Below, piece by piece: positions 41,248 to 50,838 of a stretch of DNA of 64,000 nt. Both the position numbers and the translations under genes were made by a program. The notes below the pieces were generated by a model, which was not told the DNA's origin, did no database searches, and saw only the letters and a list, made by a program, of their open reading frames with translations. Source of the stretch: Paraburkholderia kirstenboschensis (lineage in GTDB: Bacteria > Pseudomonadota > Gammaproteobacteria > Burkholderiales > Burkholderiaceae); assembly GCF_904848585.1 (NCBI RefSeq), contig NZ_CAJHCR010000012.1, positions 62,001-126,000 of the forward strand, given 5' to 3'. Positions within the stretch are counted from its first letter, which is position 1. Each line of letters opens with the position of its first letter.

Positions 41248-43917
41248 ATGGATGCAACCAGCCGCAAGCCCCGTTCGTCCTCGACATCCTCCCGCACAGA
41301 CACGGGGTTCGTCAGCGTGCGGGGCGCGCGAGAACATAATCTGAAAAACGTCGACGTGCAGATCCCACGGGACGCGCTGGTCGTATTTACAGGTGTGTCC
41401 GGCTCGGGCAAGTCGTCGCTCGCGTTCGGCACGCTGTACGCGGAGGCCCAGCGGCGCTACTTCGAGTCGGTTGCGCCTTACGCGCGGCGTTTGATCGAGC
41501 AGGTCGGCGTGCCCGAAGTCGATGCGATCGAAGGTTTGCCGCCCGCCGTCGCGCTGCAACAGCAACGCGGCACACCGTCCGCGCGCTCGTCGGTAGGAAG
41601 CGTCACTACGCTATCCACCCTCGTGCGCATGCTGTATTCGCGTACCGGAACTTACCCGCCCAAACAGCCCATGCTGTTCGCCGAGCACTTTTCGCCGAAC
41701 ACGGTGCAAGGCGCCTGTCCGACATGTCATGGGCTAGGGCGCGTGTATGAAGTCACCGAAAAATCGATGGTGCCCGACGACTCGCTGAGCATTCGCGAGC
41801 GCGCGATCGCTGCGTGGCCGCCCGCATGGCATGGACAGAACCTGCGCGACATCCTCGTCACGCTGGGCTATGACGTCGACACGCCGTGGCGGGATCTGCC
41901 GAAGAAAGATCGCGACTGGATTCTCTTTACCGACGAGCAGCCGACCGTGCCCGTCTACGCCGGTCTCACGCCCAAAGAGACGCGCGCAGCGCTGAAACGG
42001 AAAGACGAGCCGAGCTACCAGGGGACGTTCACCGGCGCCCGCAGGTACGTCTTGCATACCTTTGCAAACACTCAAAGCGCGCTGATGAAAAAGCGCGTAT
42101 CGCAGTACATGGTCTCGCGCGACTGCCCGGAGTGCGGCGGAAAACGGCTCACGAAAGAAGCGCTATCGGTGAAATTCGCCGGACTCGATATCGCCGAATT
42201 TTCGCAGTTGCCTCTCGCGGGACTCGCCGCGCTTCTGGAACCGATCGCGCGCGGGGAGTGGCAGGAGCCGGTCGCAGCCACACAGGGCAAAGGCGACGTG
42301 CTCAGCAGGAGCGCTATGCGCGATGCCGTCGAGCGGCGCGTGGCCGCTGGCGGCTCGGCGCACAAGGCTTCGCCTGACGTGCGACGCACACCGAACCTTT
42401 CGGGCGAGAAGCGCCTCGCCGCGCAGCGCATTGCGGCCGAACTTCAGGAACGGTTGATTACGCTCATCGACCTGGGCCTCGGTTATCTCGCCCTGGATCG
42501 CAGTACGCCGACGCTGTCTTCGGGTGAATTGCAGCGCTTGCGGCTTGCCACGCAATTGTCGTCGCAGCTCTTCGGAGTCGTGTATGTGCTCGACGAGCCA
42601 TCGGCCGGCTTGCATCCTGCGGATGGCGAAGCGCTTTTCAGCGCGCTTCAGGCGCTGAAGGCAGCGGGCAATTCGATCTTTGTCGTCGAGCACGATCTGC
42701 AGATGATGCGGCGCGCCGACTGGCTGGTCGACGTGGGTCCCGCTGCAGGCGAGGAGGGCGGCCACATTGTGTATAGCGGACCGCCCGACGGACTCGCGGC
42801 AGTTAAAGCGTCACAGACTCGCCGACATCTGTTCGCCCCGCCGGCAAGCGTTGAGCGCACGTTGCGCGAAGCGAGAGGCTGGCTGCGGCTTGCCAATATC
42901 ACGCGAAATAACCTGCATGGGCTGAACGTCGCGTTTGCGCTCGGTTGCCTGACGACGGTGACGGGCATATCCGGCTCGGGCAAATCGAGCCTTGTGAGCC
43001 AAGCCTTGCCGGAACTGGTCGCGAGCCGGCTGGGGAAAACAATCGAAAGCCCGGACGATGACGAACAGGACCCGCTGCTCGCCAACGGTAGCATGCCGAC
43101 GAGCGGCCACATCATCGACGGGATGGACGCGATCAGACGGCTCGTACGGGTCGACCAGAAACCGATTGGACGCACGCCGCGTTCCAATCTGGCCACCTAC
43201 ACGGGCCTTTTCGACCAGGTGCGCAAGCTTTTCGCGGACACGCCCGCCGCCCGCAAGCGGCGCTATAGCGCCGGCCGCTTTTCGTTCAATGTTGCGCAGG
43301 GCCGCTGCCCGACCTGCGAAGGCGAAGGGTTCGTCAGCGTCGAACTGCTCTTTTTGCCGAGCGTCTATGCGCCGTGCACGACATGCCACGGCACACGTTA
43401 TAACGAATCGACGCTGGAAATCACCTGGCGGGACAAGAACATTGCGGAAGTGCTGGGCCTTACGGTCGACGCCGCGTGCAGTTTCTTTGCAGACCAGGCT
43501 GGCGTGATGCGCTCGCTAACGGCGCTGCGCGACATTGGCCTCGGCTATCTGCGACTCGGCCAGCCGGCCACGGAGTTATCCGGTGGCGAAGCGCAGCGCA
43601 TCAAGCTCGCGACCGAGCTGCAACGGGCACAACGCGGCGACACTCTATACATTCTGGACGAGCCTACGACCGGCCTTCATCCCGCCGACGTCGACCGGCT
43701 GATGGTGCAACTGCAAGGACTTGTCGATGCGGGCAACACCGTCGTGACGGTCGAGCACGATATGCGAGTGGCCGCACAAAGCGACTGGGTCATCGATGTA
43801 GGACCGGGGGCGGGAGACGCTGGCGGAACGATCGTGGTGAGCGGAAGACCCGCTGAGGTGGCGCTCGAAGAGGGTAGCCGCACCGCTGCGTATATCAGGG
43901 AACAGCTGGCGGCGTGA
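41248..43917 (+). CDS. UvrA2-like excinuclease ABC subunit A paralogue lacking the UvrB-binding insert
   Basis: An 889-residue double ABC ATPase. First Walker A GVSGSGKSS (49-57), second TGISGSGKSS (about 572-581), zinc-type motifs CPTCHGLGR (157-165), CPECGGKRL and CPTCEGEGF (from C687) with CTTCHGTRY, two signature/Walker B sets (LSSGELQRLRLA, VYVLDEPSAGLHPAD; LSGGEAQRIKLA, LYILDEPTTGLHPAD). Between YSRTGTYP and the first CPTC there are only about 20 residues; in canonical UvrA this interval is over 100 residues and forms the UvrB-binding domain. The protein is thus a class II (UvrA2/DrrC-like) type, linked in other bacteria with tolerance to DNA-damaging drugs. No ribosome site is evident before the ATG. 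Stand-alone gene. Confidence 0.85.
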   Translation: MDATSRKPRSSSTSSRTDTGFVSVRGAREHNLKNVDVQIPRDALVVFTGVSGSGKSSLAFGTLYAEAQRRYFESVAPYARRLIEQVGVPEVDAIEGLPPAVALQQQRGTPSARSSVGSVTTLSTLVRMLYSRTGTYPPKQPMLFAEHFSPNTVQGACPTCHGLGRVYEVTEKSMVPDDSLSIRERAIAAWPPAWHGQNLRDILVTLGYDVDTPWRDLPKKDRDWILFTDEQPTVPVYAGLTPKETRAALKRKDEPSYQGTFTGARRYVLHTFANTQSALMKKRVSQYMVSRDCPECGGKRLTKEALSVKFAGLDIAEFSQLPLAGLAALLEPIARGEWQEPVAATQGKGDVLSRSAMRDAVERRVAAGGSAHKASPDVRRTPNLSGEKRLAAQRIAAELQERLITLIDLGLGYLALDRSTPTLSSGELQRLRLATQLSSQLFGVVYVLDEPSAGLHPADGEALFSALQALKAAGNSIFVVEHDLQMMRRADWLVDVGPAAGEEGGHIVYSGPPDGLAAVKASQTRRHLFAPPASVERTLREARGWLRLANITRNNLHGLNVAFALGCLTTVTGISGSGKSSLVSQALPELVASRLGKTIESPDDDEQDPLLANGSMPTSGHIIDGMDAIRRLVRVDQKPIGRTPRSNLATYTGLFDQVRKLFADTPAARKRRYSAGRFSFNVAQGRCPTCEGEGFVSVELLFLPSVYAPCTTCHGTRYNESTLEITWRDKNIAEVLGLTVDAACSFFADQAGVMRSLTALRDIGLGYLRLGQPATELSGGEAQRIKLATELQRAQRGDTLYILDEPTTGLHPADVDRLMVQLQGLVDAGNTVVTVEHDMRVAAQSDWVIDVGPGAGDAGGTIVVSGRPAEVALEEGSRTAAYIREQLAA

Positions 43918-44380
43918 TTCAGGGGCGCGGCTATTCAAACGACTTTGCTCGAAGTTCGCTGTGTCGTGAGAGCGAGCCGTTGCGCCGCGCCACGCTATGA
44001 ACCCCGCGAACTTCTCACGTGCCAGCGTCGTCCCGAAGAAGGCGTAGCGCTCGCGCACTAGGGCAATTGCCTCGTCTGATACGACACCAAAGGTCAATTG
44101 CGTTTCAATCGCGCGACTACTTATATTGGCTTGACCTTCTGAAAGACACTGGCCAGATTGCAGGTGGCTCATCGGGCGCAATCTGCAGTCGAGGGTGTGC
44201 AGCCTGGTCGGTGCAAGCCCTATGCCATGTTTGTCCACGATAACCGGTGCCAAAGCGCCAGCGACTCTCATTCAGGTGCGCAGCGTATCGGCAGAGACTT
44301 ATAGGACTTTAAGCCATGCATCGGAACGTGTTCGTGTTCTTCGGCGCCTGCACGCCAGTGTAGTCCGGGGTGTGGCCATC
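43918..44380. other. Intergenic region between uvrA-like and clc genes (463 bp)
   Basis: No intact gene. A minus-strand stretch at about 43996-44097 resembles part of an IS-type transposase (separate entry). The rest holds no clear promoter, terminator or repeat that I can support. Short frames here lack start signals. Confidence 0.6.
43996..44097 (-). pseudogene. Probable transposase remnant (ISNCY/IS1202-like helix region)
   Basis: On the minus strand a short piece reads SDEAIALVRERYAFFGTTL followed by AREKFAGF. The pattern (A)LVRERYxxFGxTLAxEKL is a hallmark of ISNCY-type helix-turn-helix transposases. Only about 34 residues remain, flanked by unrelated sequence on both sides and with no start, no catalytic DDE segment and no recognisable inverted repeats. 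It is most likely the trace of an old insertion between uvrA-like and clc. The call depends on one motif. Confidence 0.4.
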
Positions 44381-45691
44381 ATGACCAGCCGCGCGGCCCG
44401 GGAGAACCACGGCGGGCTGCTCGTGTTGGGGCTCCTGTCACTCATCGTGGGAGCGGTGTCAGGGTCGCTAGGAGTGCTGTTTCGAAGCTCGCTTGAACAG
44501 GCCGACAGGTTTCGTACCTTGTTCCTCGCATGGGCGCAGGCCGAGAGCGTTATCGGCCTACTCATGGTGGTTTTCGCCACTGCGGGCTCGACAGCTTTTT
44601 CGGTTTGGCTCGTCCGTCGCTTCGCACCGCAGGCGAGCGGCAGCGGGATTCCTCACGTAGAAGCCGTTCTGCACGGAAACCAGCCACCTGCTCACTTTGT
44701 TCTCATCCCGGTGAAATTCGTCGGCGGTGTGCTGGCTATCGGTTGCGGTCTAGCTCTTGGCCGCGAGGGGCCGACTGTTCAGATGGGCGCCTCGATCGCT
44801 CATGCCATCGGGACGCTCTTTCGCCGGGACCCGGACGATTGCCGGGTTTTGCTGCCTGCCGGCGCCGGTGCCGGACTGGCTGCCGCATTCAACTCGCCGA
44901 TCGCAGGCGCGGTGTTCGTGCTTGAAGAACTGGTTAGAAGGTTCGAGACCCGTACGGCAATTTCGGCACTCGGCGCGTCTGCGGGCGCGATTGCGGTAGC
45001 CCGCCTGTTTTATCGCGATTCGCCCGACTTCCGCCTGATAGCGCTACCTTTCCCCGCTTTCGGAACGATGCCAATGTACCTGGCGCTCGGCGTGTTTGTG
45101 GGTGTGCTCGGGGTCGCGTACAGCCGGGCCATACTCGGCGCGCTTGCCGTCGCCGACCGATTGTCGCGTTGGCCCGCCGAAGCGCGAGCCTTGGTGGTGG
45201 GTGCCGCGGTAGGCGTGCTGGCGTGGATATCGCCCGATATGGTGGGTGGCGGCGACGCCATTACACAGCGTGCGCTGGAAGGCACTGGCTCCTTGGGCGC
45301 CATCGCGCTCATTTTTATAGTGCGCTTCGCACTTGGCGCGGTCTCGTACGCGGCCGGCACGCCGGGCGGACTGTTTGCGCCGATGCTCGTTCTCGGCGCG
45401 CAAGCCGGCCTCGGCTTCGGAAAACTTTGCGTCGGCTGGTTCCCTGGCGTCGCCGTGGATTCCACTGCATTCGCGGTCGTCGCTCTGGCTGCCTTTTTCA
45501 CGGCCGTCGTGCGCGCGCCGATAACGGGCATCATCCTCGCCACCGAGATGACAGGAAGCTTCACTCTGCTTCTGCCGATGCTCACATCGTGCTTCGCCGC
45601 CATGATCGTTCCCGCCATGCTGCGTTGTCCGCCGATCTACGATTCGTTGCGTGATCGCATGCCGCAAACGAAACGCGACCCGGCACGCTGA
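44381..45691 (+). CDS. CLC-family chloride channel / H+ antiporter
   Basis: A 436-residue polytopic membrane protein. Selectivity motifs GSGIP (87-91) and GREGP (127-131, gating Glu129), GGLFAPM near residue 330 and a C-terminal Tyr in PPIYDSL match the Cl- site of E. coli ClcA. Acidic VLEELVRRF (Glu182-Glu183) corresponds to the internal proton glutamate of antiporters, so H+/Cl- exchange is more likely than channel activity. No CBS domains follow, as in ClcA/ClcB. Start 44381 is chosen on the family N terminus; a GGGTG lies 12 nt ahead, rather far. The frame opens upstream to 44195 without family features. Likely role in acid or osmotic response. Confidence 0.88.
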   Translation: MTSRAARENHGGLLVLGLLSLIVGAVSGSLGVLFRSSLEQADRFRTLFLAWAQAESVIGLLMVVFATAGSTAFSVWLVRRFAPQASGSGIPHVEAVLHGNQPPAHFVLIPVKFVGGVLAIGCGLALGREGPTVQMGASIAHAIGTLFRRDPDDCRVLLPAGAGAGLAAAFNSPIAGAVFVLEELVRRFETRTAISALGASAGAIAVARLFYRDSPDFRLIALPFPAFGTMPMYLALGVFVGVLGVAYSRAILGALAVADRLSRWPAEARALVVGAAVGVLAWISPDMVGGGDAITQRALEGTGSLGAIALIFIVRFALGAVSYAAGTPGGLFAPMLVLGAQAGLGFGKLCVGWFPGVAVDSTAFAVVALAAFFTAVVRAPITGIILATEMTGSFTLLLPMLTSCFAAMIVPAMLRCPPIYDSLRDRMPQTKRDPAR

Positions 45692-45912
45692 CGCCGGATT
45701 CAAGCATTCGTTGACCGCTTGCATCTGGCTCCGCAGCCGGGGTAAGCGTGGGCGAAAGCATGTTAGACCAAGGTTGAATATCGGCGTGGTTAGTGGTTGC
45801 GTAGTCTATCCGCTATCGGAACCGGCTCGATCATGCGCTTAGATTCGATCATGCAACACGCTCGCGTGCATTGCGTCGAGTCGAGTCCATCGACCCGTAA
45901 CGGAGAACAGGC

Positions 45913-48651
45913 ATGGATCCCGCAATCGTCGACGTAACAGAGCAAAAGCGGCTGAACGACGCTCGCGAGAAGCAGGTTCCGTGGAAAAAGTGGGGCCCTT
46001 ACGTGAGCGAGCGGCAGTGGGGGACGGTGCGGGAGGACTACAGCGAAAATGGCGACGCCTGGAACTACTTCACTCATGACCAGGCGCGCTCACGCGCGTA
46101 CAAGTGGGGCGAGGACGGGCTCGGCGGATTATGTGACGACAAGCAACGATTGTGCTTCGCGTTGGCCTTGTGGAACGAGCAGGACCCGATCTTGAAGGAG
46201 CGCCTCTTCGGACTCACCAACAGCGAGGGCAACCATGGTGAGGACGTCAAGGAATACTACTTTTATATCGACAGTACGCCCACTCATTCGTACATGAAGT
46301 ACCTCTATAAGTACCCCCAACGGGAGTACCCGTATCTGGACCTCGTCGAGAGCAATGCGAAACGATCGCGGGAGGAGTTGGAATACGAACTGCTCGACAC
46401 CGGGATTTTCGATGACGACCGCTACTTCGATGTTTTCGTCGAATACGCCAAAGCGGACCCGGAAGACATCCTTGTCCGCATTTCGGTGCACAACCGGGCA
46501 GCGGAAGCGGCGCCGCTGCGGGTCTTGCCGACACTATGGTTTCGCAATACGTGGTCTTGGGGTAAGGACCCTCGCAAGCCCATGCTGTGCGATGCGGGAC
46601 CTGGCGCGATTCGGGCCGTGCACCCCGAGTTGGGTGAGTACTGGTTGTATTGCGATGGCGCCCCGGAGTCGCTCTTCACCGAAAACGAGAGCAATACCCA
46701 ACGCCTGTGGGGCGAAGCCAACGCGTCTCCCTACGTCAAGGATGCTTTCCATGCCTATGTCGTCTCGGGACAACGCGACGCGGTGAATCCCGCCAGGTCA
46801 GGCACCAAGGCCGCAGCCCACTATGTCCTCGACGTCCCTTCCTGCGGCAGCAAGACCATCCGCCTGCGCCTCACATCGACCAGGGTCGACAATGCGTTCA
46901 GCGACTTCGAAAGCGTGTTCAATAGCCGGATTGCCGATGCTGACGAGTTCTATCAGCGGATTGCTCCCAGATCGCTGACCGAAGATCAGCGCCGCGTTCA
47001 CCGTCAGGCGTTGGCGGGCATGTTGTGGAGCAAACAGTACTATTTCTTCGACGTGCAACACTGGCTGCGCGAGCACGGCAGTCATCCATTGCTGGAGTCC
47101 GCGCGCCGCGAAGTGAGGAATACAGAATGGTTCCACATGCTGAATGCGGACATCATCTCCATGCCGGACAAATGGGAGTACCCGTGGTACGCGGCCTGGG
47201 ACCTTGCCTTCCATACCGTCTCGCTCGCGCTGGTGGATTTCGATTTCGCCAAGGACCAACTGCTGCTGATGCTGCGTAGCCTGTACGTCCACCCAAGCGG
47301 GCAGATTCCAGCCTACGAATGGAACTTCAGCGACGTCAATCCACCCGTGCACGCCGCTGCCACGCTCTGGCTTTACAAATACGAAAAAGGGCTTGGACGG
47401 GCCGACCCGCGTTTCCTGGAGCGTTCGTTCCAGGGGTTGATGCTCAATTTCAACTGGTGGGTCAACCGTAAGGACCCAGAGGGGCGGAATGTCTTTGCCG
47501 GTGGTTTCCTGGGTCTGGACAATATCGGTGTATTCGACCGTAGTGCACAGCTTCCGACGGGTGGGACGCTGGAGCAGGCGGACGGGACGGCATGGATGGC
47601 GTTTTACTGTCAGTCCATGCTGGAGATGGCTATTATTTTGACCGAATACGACCCGATCTACGAGGAGGTCGCGTTCAAGTTCGTACAGCATTTCATGTGG
47701 ATCGCCTATGCGATGGACCGTGTCGGCGAGCATGAGGACGAAATGTGGGACGAGCACGACGGGTTCTTCTACGATCTGCTGCGGCTCCCCGACGGCCAGA
47801 CGATGCGTTTGAAGGTAAGGTCGATGGTGGGGCTGTTGCCGCTATGCGCTTCGTCCGTGTTCGAAGGGGATTCCGCCCACCGCTATCCGAAGCTGATGGC
47901 GCTGGTTGCACAGTTTCGGGAACGCTACCCCGAGCTGGTTGCTCATATCGCCCCTACCGACGCGGGCTTCATTGGTTATAAGGAACGAAGGCTTCTATCG
48001 ATCCTCAACAGGCGGAAACTCGAACGCGTATTGGGCTACCTGCTCGACGAGAACGAATTTCTGGGTCCACACGGCATTCGTTCACTGTCCCGGCACCACC
48101 TCGAGAATCCGTTCGTGCTTCACGTCGATGGACAGGAGTTCAAGGTGCAGTACCTTCCTGCCGAATCGAACACCGGTATGTTCGGCGGCAACTCCAATTG
48201 GCGGGGTCCGGTGTGGATGCCCGTCAATCTGCTGATCGTGCGGGCTCTGGTGCAGCTTCACAGTTTTTTCGGCGATGAGTTCAAGGTTCAATGCCCGACC
48301 GGTTCGGGGCCGCACATGACGCTTTTCGAGGTGGCGCAGGAAATTGTCCGCCGGCTGACCGGTACGTTTTTGCGCGATGCCAATGGACGACGGCCGGTCT
48401 ACGGAGGGGCAACGAAGTTTCAGGATGATCCGCATTGGCGCGACCTGATCCTGTTTTACGAGTACTTCCATGGCGACAATGGTGCAGGCCTCGGGGCCAG
48501 CCACCAGACAGGGTGGACGGGTCTCGTCGCGCCTTTGCTCGACCTGTTCGAGCGTGTCGACGCCAAAACCGTGCTTGAGACCGACCGCTGGAGCGTGATG
48601 GCCCAGGTCGTAAAAGAGCAGGTGGGTGGCGAAGAGGTGGGCGAGAAGTGA
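45913..48651 (+). CDS. MGH1-like/GH63-related glucosidase
   Basis: A 912-residue cytoplasmic glycoside hydrolase of the (alpha/alpha)6-barrel group, annotated in relatives as glucosidase. Start blocks (WKKWGPYVSERQWGTVREDYS, SRAYKWGEDGLGG, HSYMKYLYKYPQ, YPYLDLV) are the strongly conserved N terminus of this family; later DKWEYPWYAAWDLAFH, FSDVNPPVHA and FGGNSNWRGPVWMP carry aromatic and acidic residues expected in the active site. No signal peptide. GGAG precedes the ATG. Substrate is probably an alpha-glucoside or glucosyl/mannosylglycerate-type osmolyte, not shown by sequence. It stands alone after clc. Confidence 0.85.
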   Translation: MDPAIVDVTEQKRLNDAREKQVPWKKWGPYVSERQWGTVREDYSENGDAWNYFTHDQARSRAYKWGEDGLGGLCDDKQRLCFALALWNEQDPILKERLFGLTNSEGNHGEDVKEYYFYIDSTPTHSYMKYLYKYPQREYPYLDLVESNAKRSREELEYELLDTGIFDDDRYFDVFVEYAKADPEDILVRISVHNRAAEAAPLRVLPTLWFRNTWSWGKDPRKPMLCDAGPGAIRAVHPELGEYWLYCDGAPESLFTENESNTQRLWGEANASPYVKDAFHAYVVSGQRDAVNPARSGTKAAAHYVLDVPSCGSKTIRLRLTSTRVDNAFSDFESVFNSRIADADEFYQRIAPRSLTEDQRRVHRQALAGMLWSKQYYFFDVQHWLREHGSHPLLESARREVRNTEWFHMLNADIISMPDKWEYPWYAAWDLAFHTVSLALVDFDFAKDQLLLMLRSLYVHPSGQIPAYEWNFSDVNPPVHAAATLWLYKYEKGLGRADPRFLERSFQGLMLNFNWWVNRKDPEGRNVFAGGFLGLDNIGVFDRSAQLPTGGTLEQADGTAWMAFYCQSMLEMAIILTEYDPIYEEVAFKFVQHFMWIAYAMDRVGEHEDEMWDEHDGFFYDLLRLPDGQTMRLKVRSMVGLLPLCASSVFEGDSAHRYPKLMALVAQFRERYPELVAHIAPTDAGFIGYKERRLLSILNRRKLERVLGYLLDENEFLGPHGIRSLSRHHLENPFVLHVDGQEFKVQYLPAESNTGMFGGNSNWRGPVWMPVNLLIVRALVQLHSFFGDEFKVQCPTGSGPHMTLFEVAQEIVRRLTGTFLRDANGRRPVYGGATKFQDDPHWRDLILFYEYFHGDNGAGLGASHQTGWTGLVAPLLDLFERVDAKTVLETDRWSVMAQVVKEQVGGEEVGEK

Positions 48652-49288
48652 AGAAGATTGCCGCACAGGTAGTATGTGCCGCCTTGAACCTTGGGCGAGA
48701 TACAGCCTGCGGGCAACGCCGCGCACATTCAAACATCTCGCCCGCAACGATATTCATGACCGGGTATTGAGCGCATGCCGTGCCGTGATGAGAAGCGCAA
48801 GTCCGATCGCGAACCTTAGAAGACCGTGGTTCAAGAGGTCGCCATCACTGCGATAAGAGCCGTATTGATTGCGCCGACCGAAACGCCGACGATCCCGTCG
48901 TGGGCGGCCCGGCTCCCCTTGAGGCCCGCATGAACGCCGGCCCGACAGGCACAAAGGAGCCTCTCGCAACGCTAAAGCCGCGAACCCCAATGTGTTACCA
49001 CGTTCAGACTACATGCATATTCGCGCGAGACCAATTGCCCTTTGGTCCTATTGCCGAAAATCGGCCATCGCAGTCAGACTTCTCTCAATTAATAGCTTTA
49101 AGAATTGACGAGCTCGACATTTACTATTGCGTGTATCAGGACTACGATAGTTTGGCGACTTAACATGCGCGTGTCGCATCGACACTCGGGTGTAGTACCT
49201 TGTTTCAAGGCGCATTTTCCTCGACTTCCAAAGTCAGCTTTTGTATCAGTCCATCTCCTGGCGCGAGCCTTGAGGGGGAACCTTGGCC
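48652..49288. other. Intergenic region upstream of sensor kinase (637 bp)
   Basis: No convincing gene. On the minus strand about 48831-48945 a hydrophobic piece ends GVSVGAINTALIAVMATS before a stop; it could be a decayed membrane or patatin-like fragment but has no start. The 3' half is AT-richer than its surroundings (near 49060-49150), as promoters for the kinase gene might be. GAGGGGG at 49272-49278 is the kinase ribosome site. Confidence 0.55.
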
Positions 49289-50833
49289 ATGAGCATGGTT
49301 ATGCCCGCGATCATTGTTCTGGAAACGGCCATCATTCTATGGTTATGGATGACGTTTGCCAGGCGACGGCGAATGGCGTCCACGGTTCCAAGTATTAATA
49401 CGCCAGGTTTCGCGGATTATGTCGAGCACGCGATGACAGGTCCGAGGGGCATACACGCGGGAACGTCGGCGCTATCCGCGGGCATTGGTTTGCACGACGC
49501 AGCCGCGCGAGCCGGTTCGTCAGGAGACACGCGTGATGACGTATACACGGAAAAAAATACGGTCGTGCAGGACGAAAGTCAACCTGCGCCATGTGGGGAG
49601 CGTCCGATGATGGAGAGAATTCCCGCAACGGCTTCGGCGCGATTTGCGCGGCGGCAGTCTCGCGACGGCGGCATTCGGCCCATGGGAATGAACGATATTC
49701 CTGCGGATGCTCTGGCGAGCATAAGCGGTGAAGCCTACGTGCGCGAGGCGCTCGCCCTCGTTCCCATTTCTATTCTGACGCTCGACGAGCAGGGTCGCAT
49801 CTTGATGGCCAATCCAGAAACGGCCGGGCTCTTCGGATACAAATGCGACGCGTTGATCGGCAGGCCCGTTGAATTACTTGTGCCCGACCTGCAACTCGAT
49901 AATCTCGTTCTGCTGAGAGGAGGCGCATTTGCGCCGCCGGGCTTTCATGAGCGAACCGCATTGCATAAATTCTCTGCGCGCCGTAACAACGGCACCGAAT
50001 TTCAGGCAGAGATCGGGCTCAAGGCGTTTCAGTTCGATGAGAACAACGTGACGCTCGCATTCATCATCGACAGAACCGAGCGCTACGAGCTTGAACGTCA
50101 CCGTCGCGATCTCGCGCATCTGACGCGTGTTTCCACCATGGGTCAGCTTGCATCGTCGCTGGCGCATGAACTGAACCAGCCGCTTACCGCGATTCTCAGT
50201 AACGTACAGGCGGCGCAGAGGTTTCTCGCAGCGGACCCCATCGATCTCGCCGAGGTGAGAGAGATTCTGAACGACATCGTGCAGGATGACTATCGCGCAA
50301 GCGAACTGATAAGGCGCATTCGCGCCGTCGTGAAGAAGGGGGATCTGGAGGTCGCATCGCTCGATCTCGCGAGCATCATTCGCGACGTGGTCCTGCTGGT
50401 GCGCAGCGATGCCATCGTGCGCGGCATCAAAGTGACACTCGACATCGAAGGGGACCTGCCGCCCGTGTGCGGCGACAAGGTCCAGTTGCAGCAGGTCATA
50501 CTCAACCTTCTGCTCAACGCGTTCGACGCGATGAACGACGTGCCGCCCACCGATCGCGTGGCAGCCGTGACGCTTACGCGTGAGAGCGATCAGATGATCT
50601 GCATCGCTATTCGCGATCGCGGGCATGGACTGACTGCCGACAAGCTGGACAAAATCTTCAAGCCGTTCTTTACGTCAAAACCCCAGGGTCTCGGTTTGGG
50701 ATTGTCGATAAGCCGCACTATCATCGGCATGCACCGTGGGCGGCTCTGGGCCGAAAACAACATCGAACGAGGCGCGACGTTTTTCGTCGCATTGCCTGTT
50801 GGCGATGCGGCGGGACAGGCTGAGTCGCGATAG
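49289..50833 (+). CDS. PAS-domain sensor histidine kinase (FixL/DctS-like)
   Basis: A 514-residue kinase. A single N-terminal membrane helix (IIVLETAIILWLWMTF, residues about 8-24) anchors it; a low-complexity linker to about residue 150 follows; a PAS domain (VPISILTLDEQGRILMANPETAGLFGY) spans about 155-270; then HisKA with phospho-acceptor His293 in SLAHELNQPLTAIL and a HATPase with NLLLNAFDAM, IRDRGHGL and GLGLGLSISRTI. Start 49289 is preceded by GAGGGGG; a TTG at 49283 is also possible. The PAS lacks an obvious heme histidine in the FixL position, so oxygen sensing is not supported. Pairs with the regulator 5 nt downstream. Confidence 0.9.
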   Translation: MSMVMPAIIVLETAIILWLWMTFARRRRMASTVPSINTPGFADYVEHAMTGPRGIHAGTSALSAGIGLHDAAARAGSSGDTRDDVYTEKNTVVQDESQPAPCGERPMMERIPATASARFARRQSRDGGIRPMGMNDIPADALASISGEAYVREALALVPISILTLDEQGRILMANPETAGLFGYKCDALIGRPVELLVPDLQLDNLVLLRGGAFAPPGFHERTALHKFSARRNNGTEFQAEIGLKAFQFDENNVTLAFIIDRTERYELERHRRDLAHLTRVSTMGQLASSLAHELNQPLTAILSNVQAAQRFLAADPIDLAEVREILNDIVQDDYRASELIRRIRAVVKKGDLEVASLDLASIIRDVVLLVRSDAIVRGIKVTLDIEGDLPPVCGDKVQLQQVILNLLLNAFDAMNDVPPTDRVAAVTLTRESDQMICIAIRDRGHGLTADKLDKIFKPFFTSKPQGLGLGLSISRTIIGMHRGRLWAENNIERGATFFVALPVGDAAGQAESR

Positions 50834-50838
50834 AGACC

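Noticed and set aside
48831..48945. Minus-strand hydrophobic fragment containing GVSVGAINTALIA
   Set aside because: The GxSxG-AIN pattern recalls patatin lipases and the hydrophobic tail recalls ABC permeases, but only about 35 residues exist with no start, so no identity can be defended.
49289..50833. The kinase as a heme-based oxygen sensor (FixL proper)
   Set aside because: The PAS region VPDLQLDNLVLLRGGAF lacks the histidine expected at the FixL heme position, so oxygen sensing is not supported.
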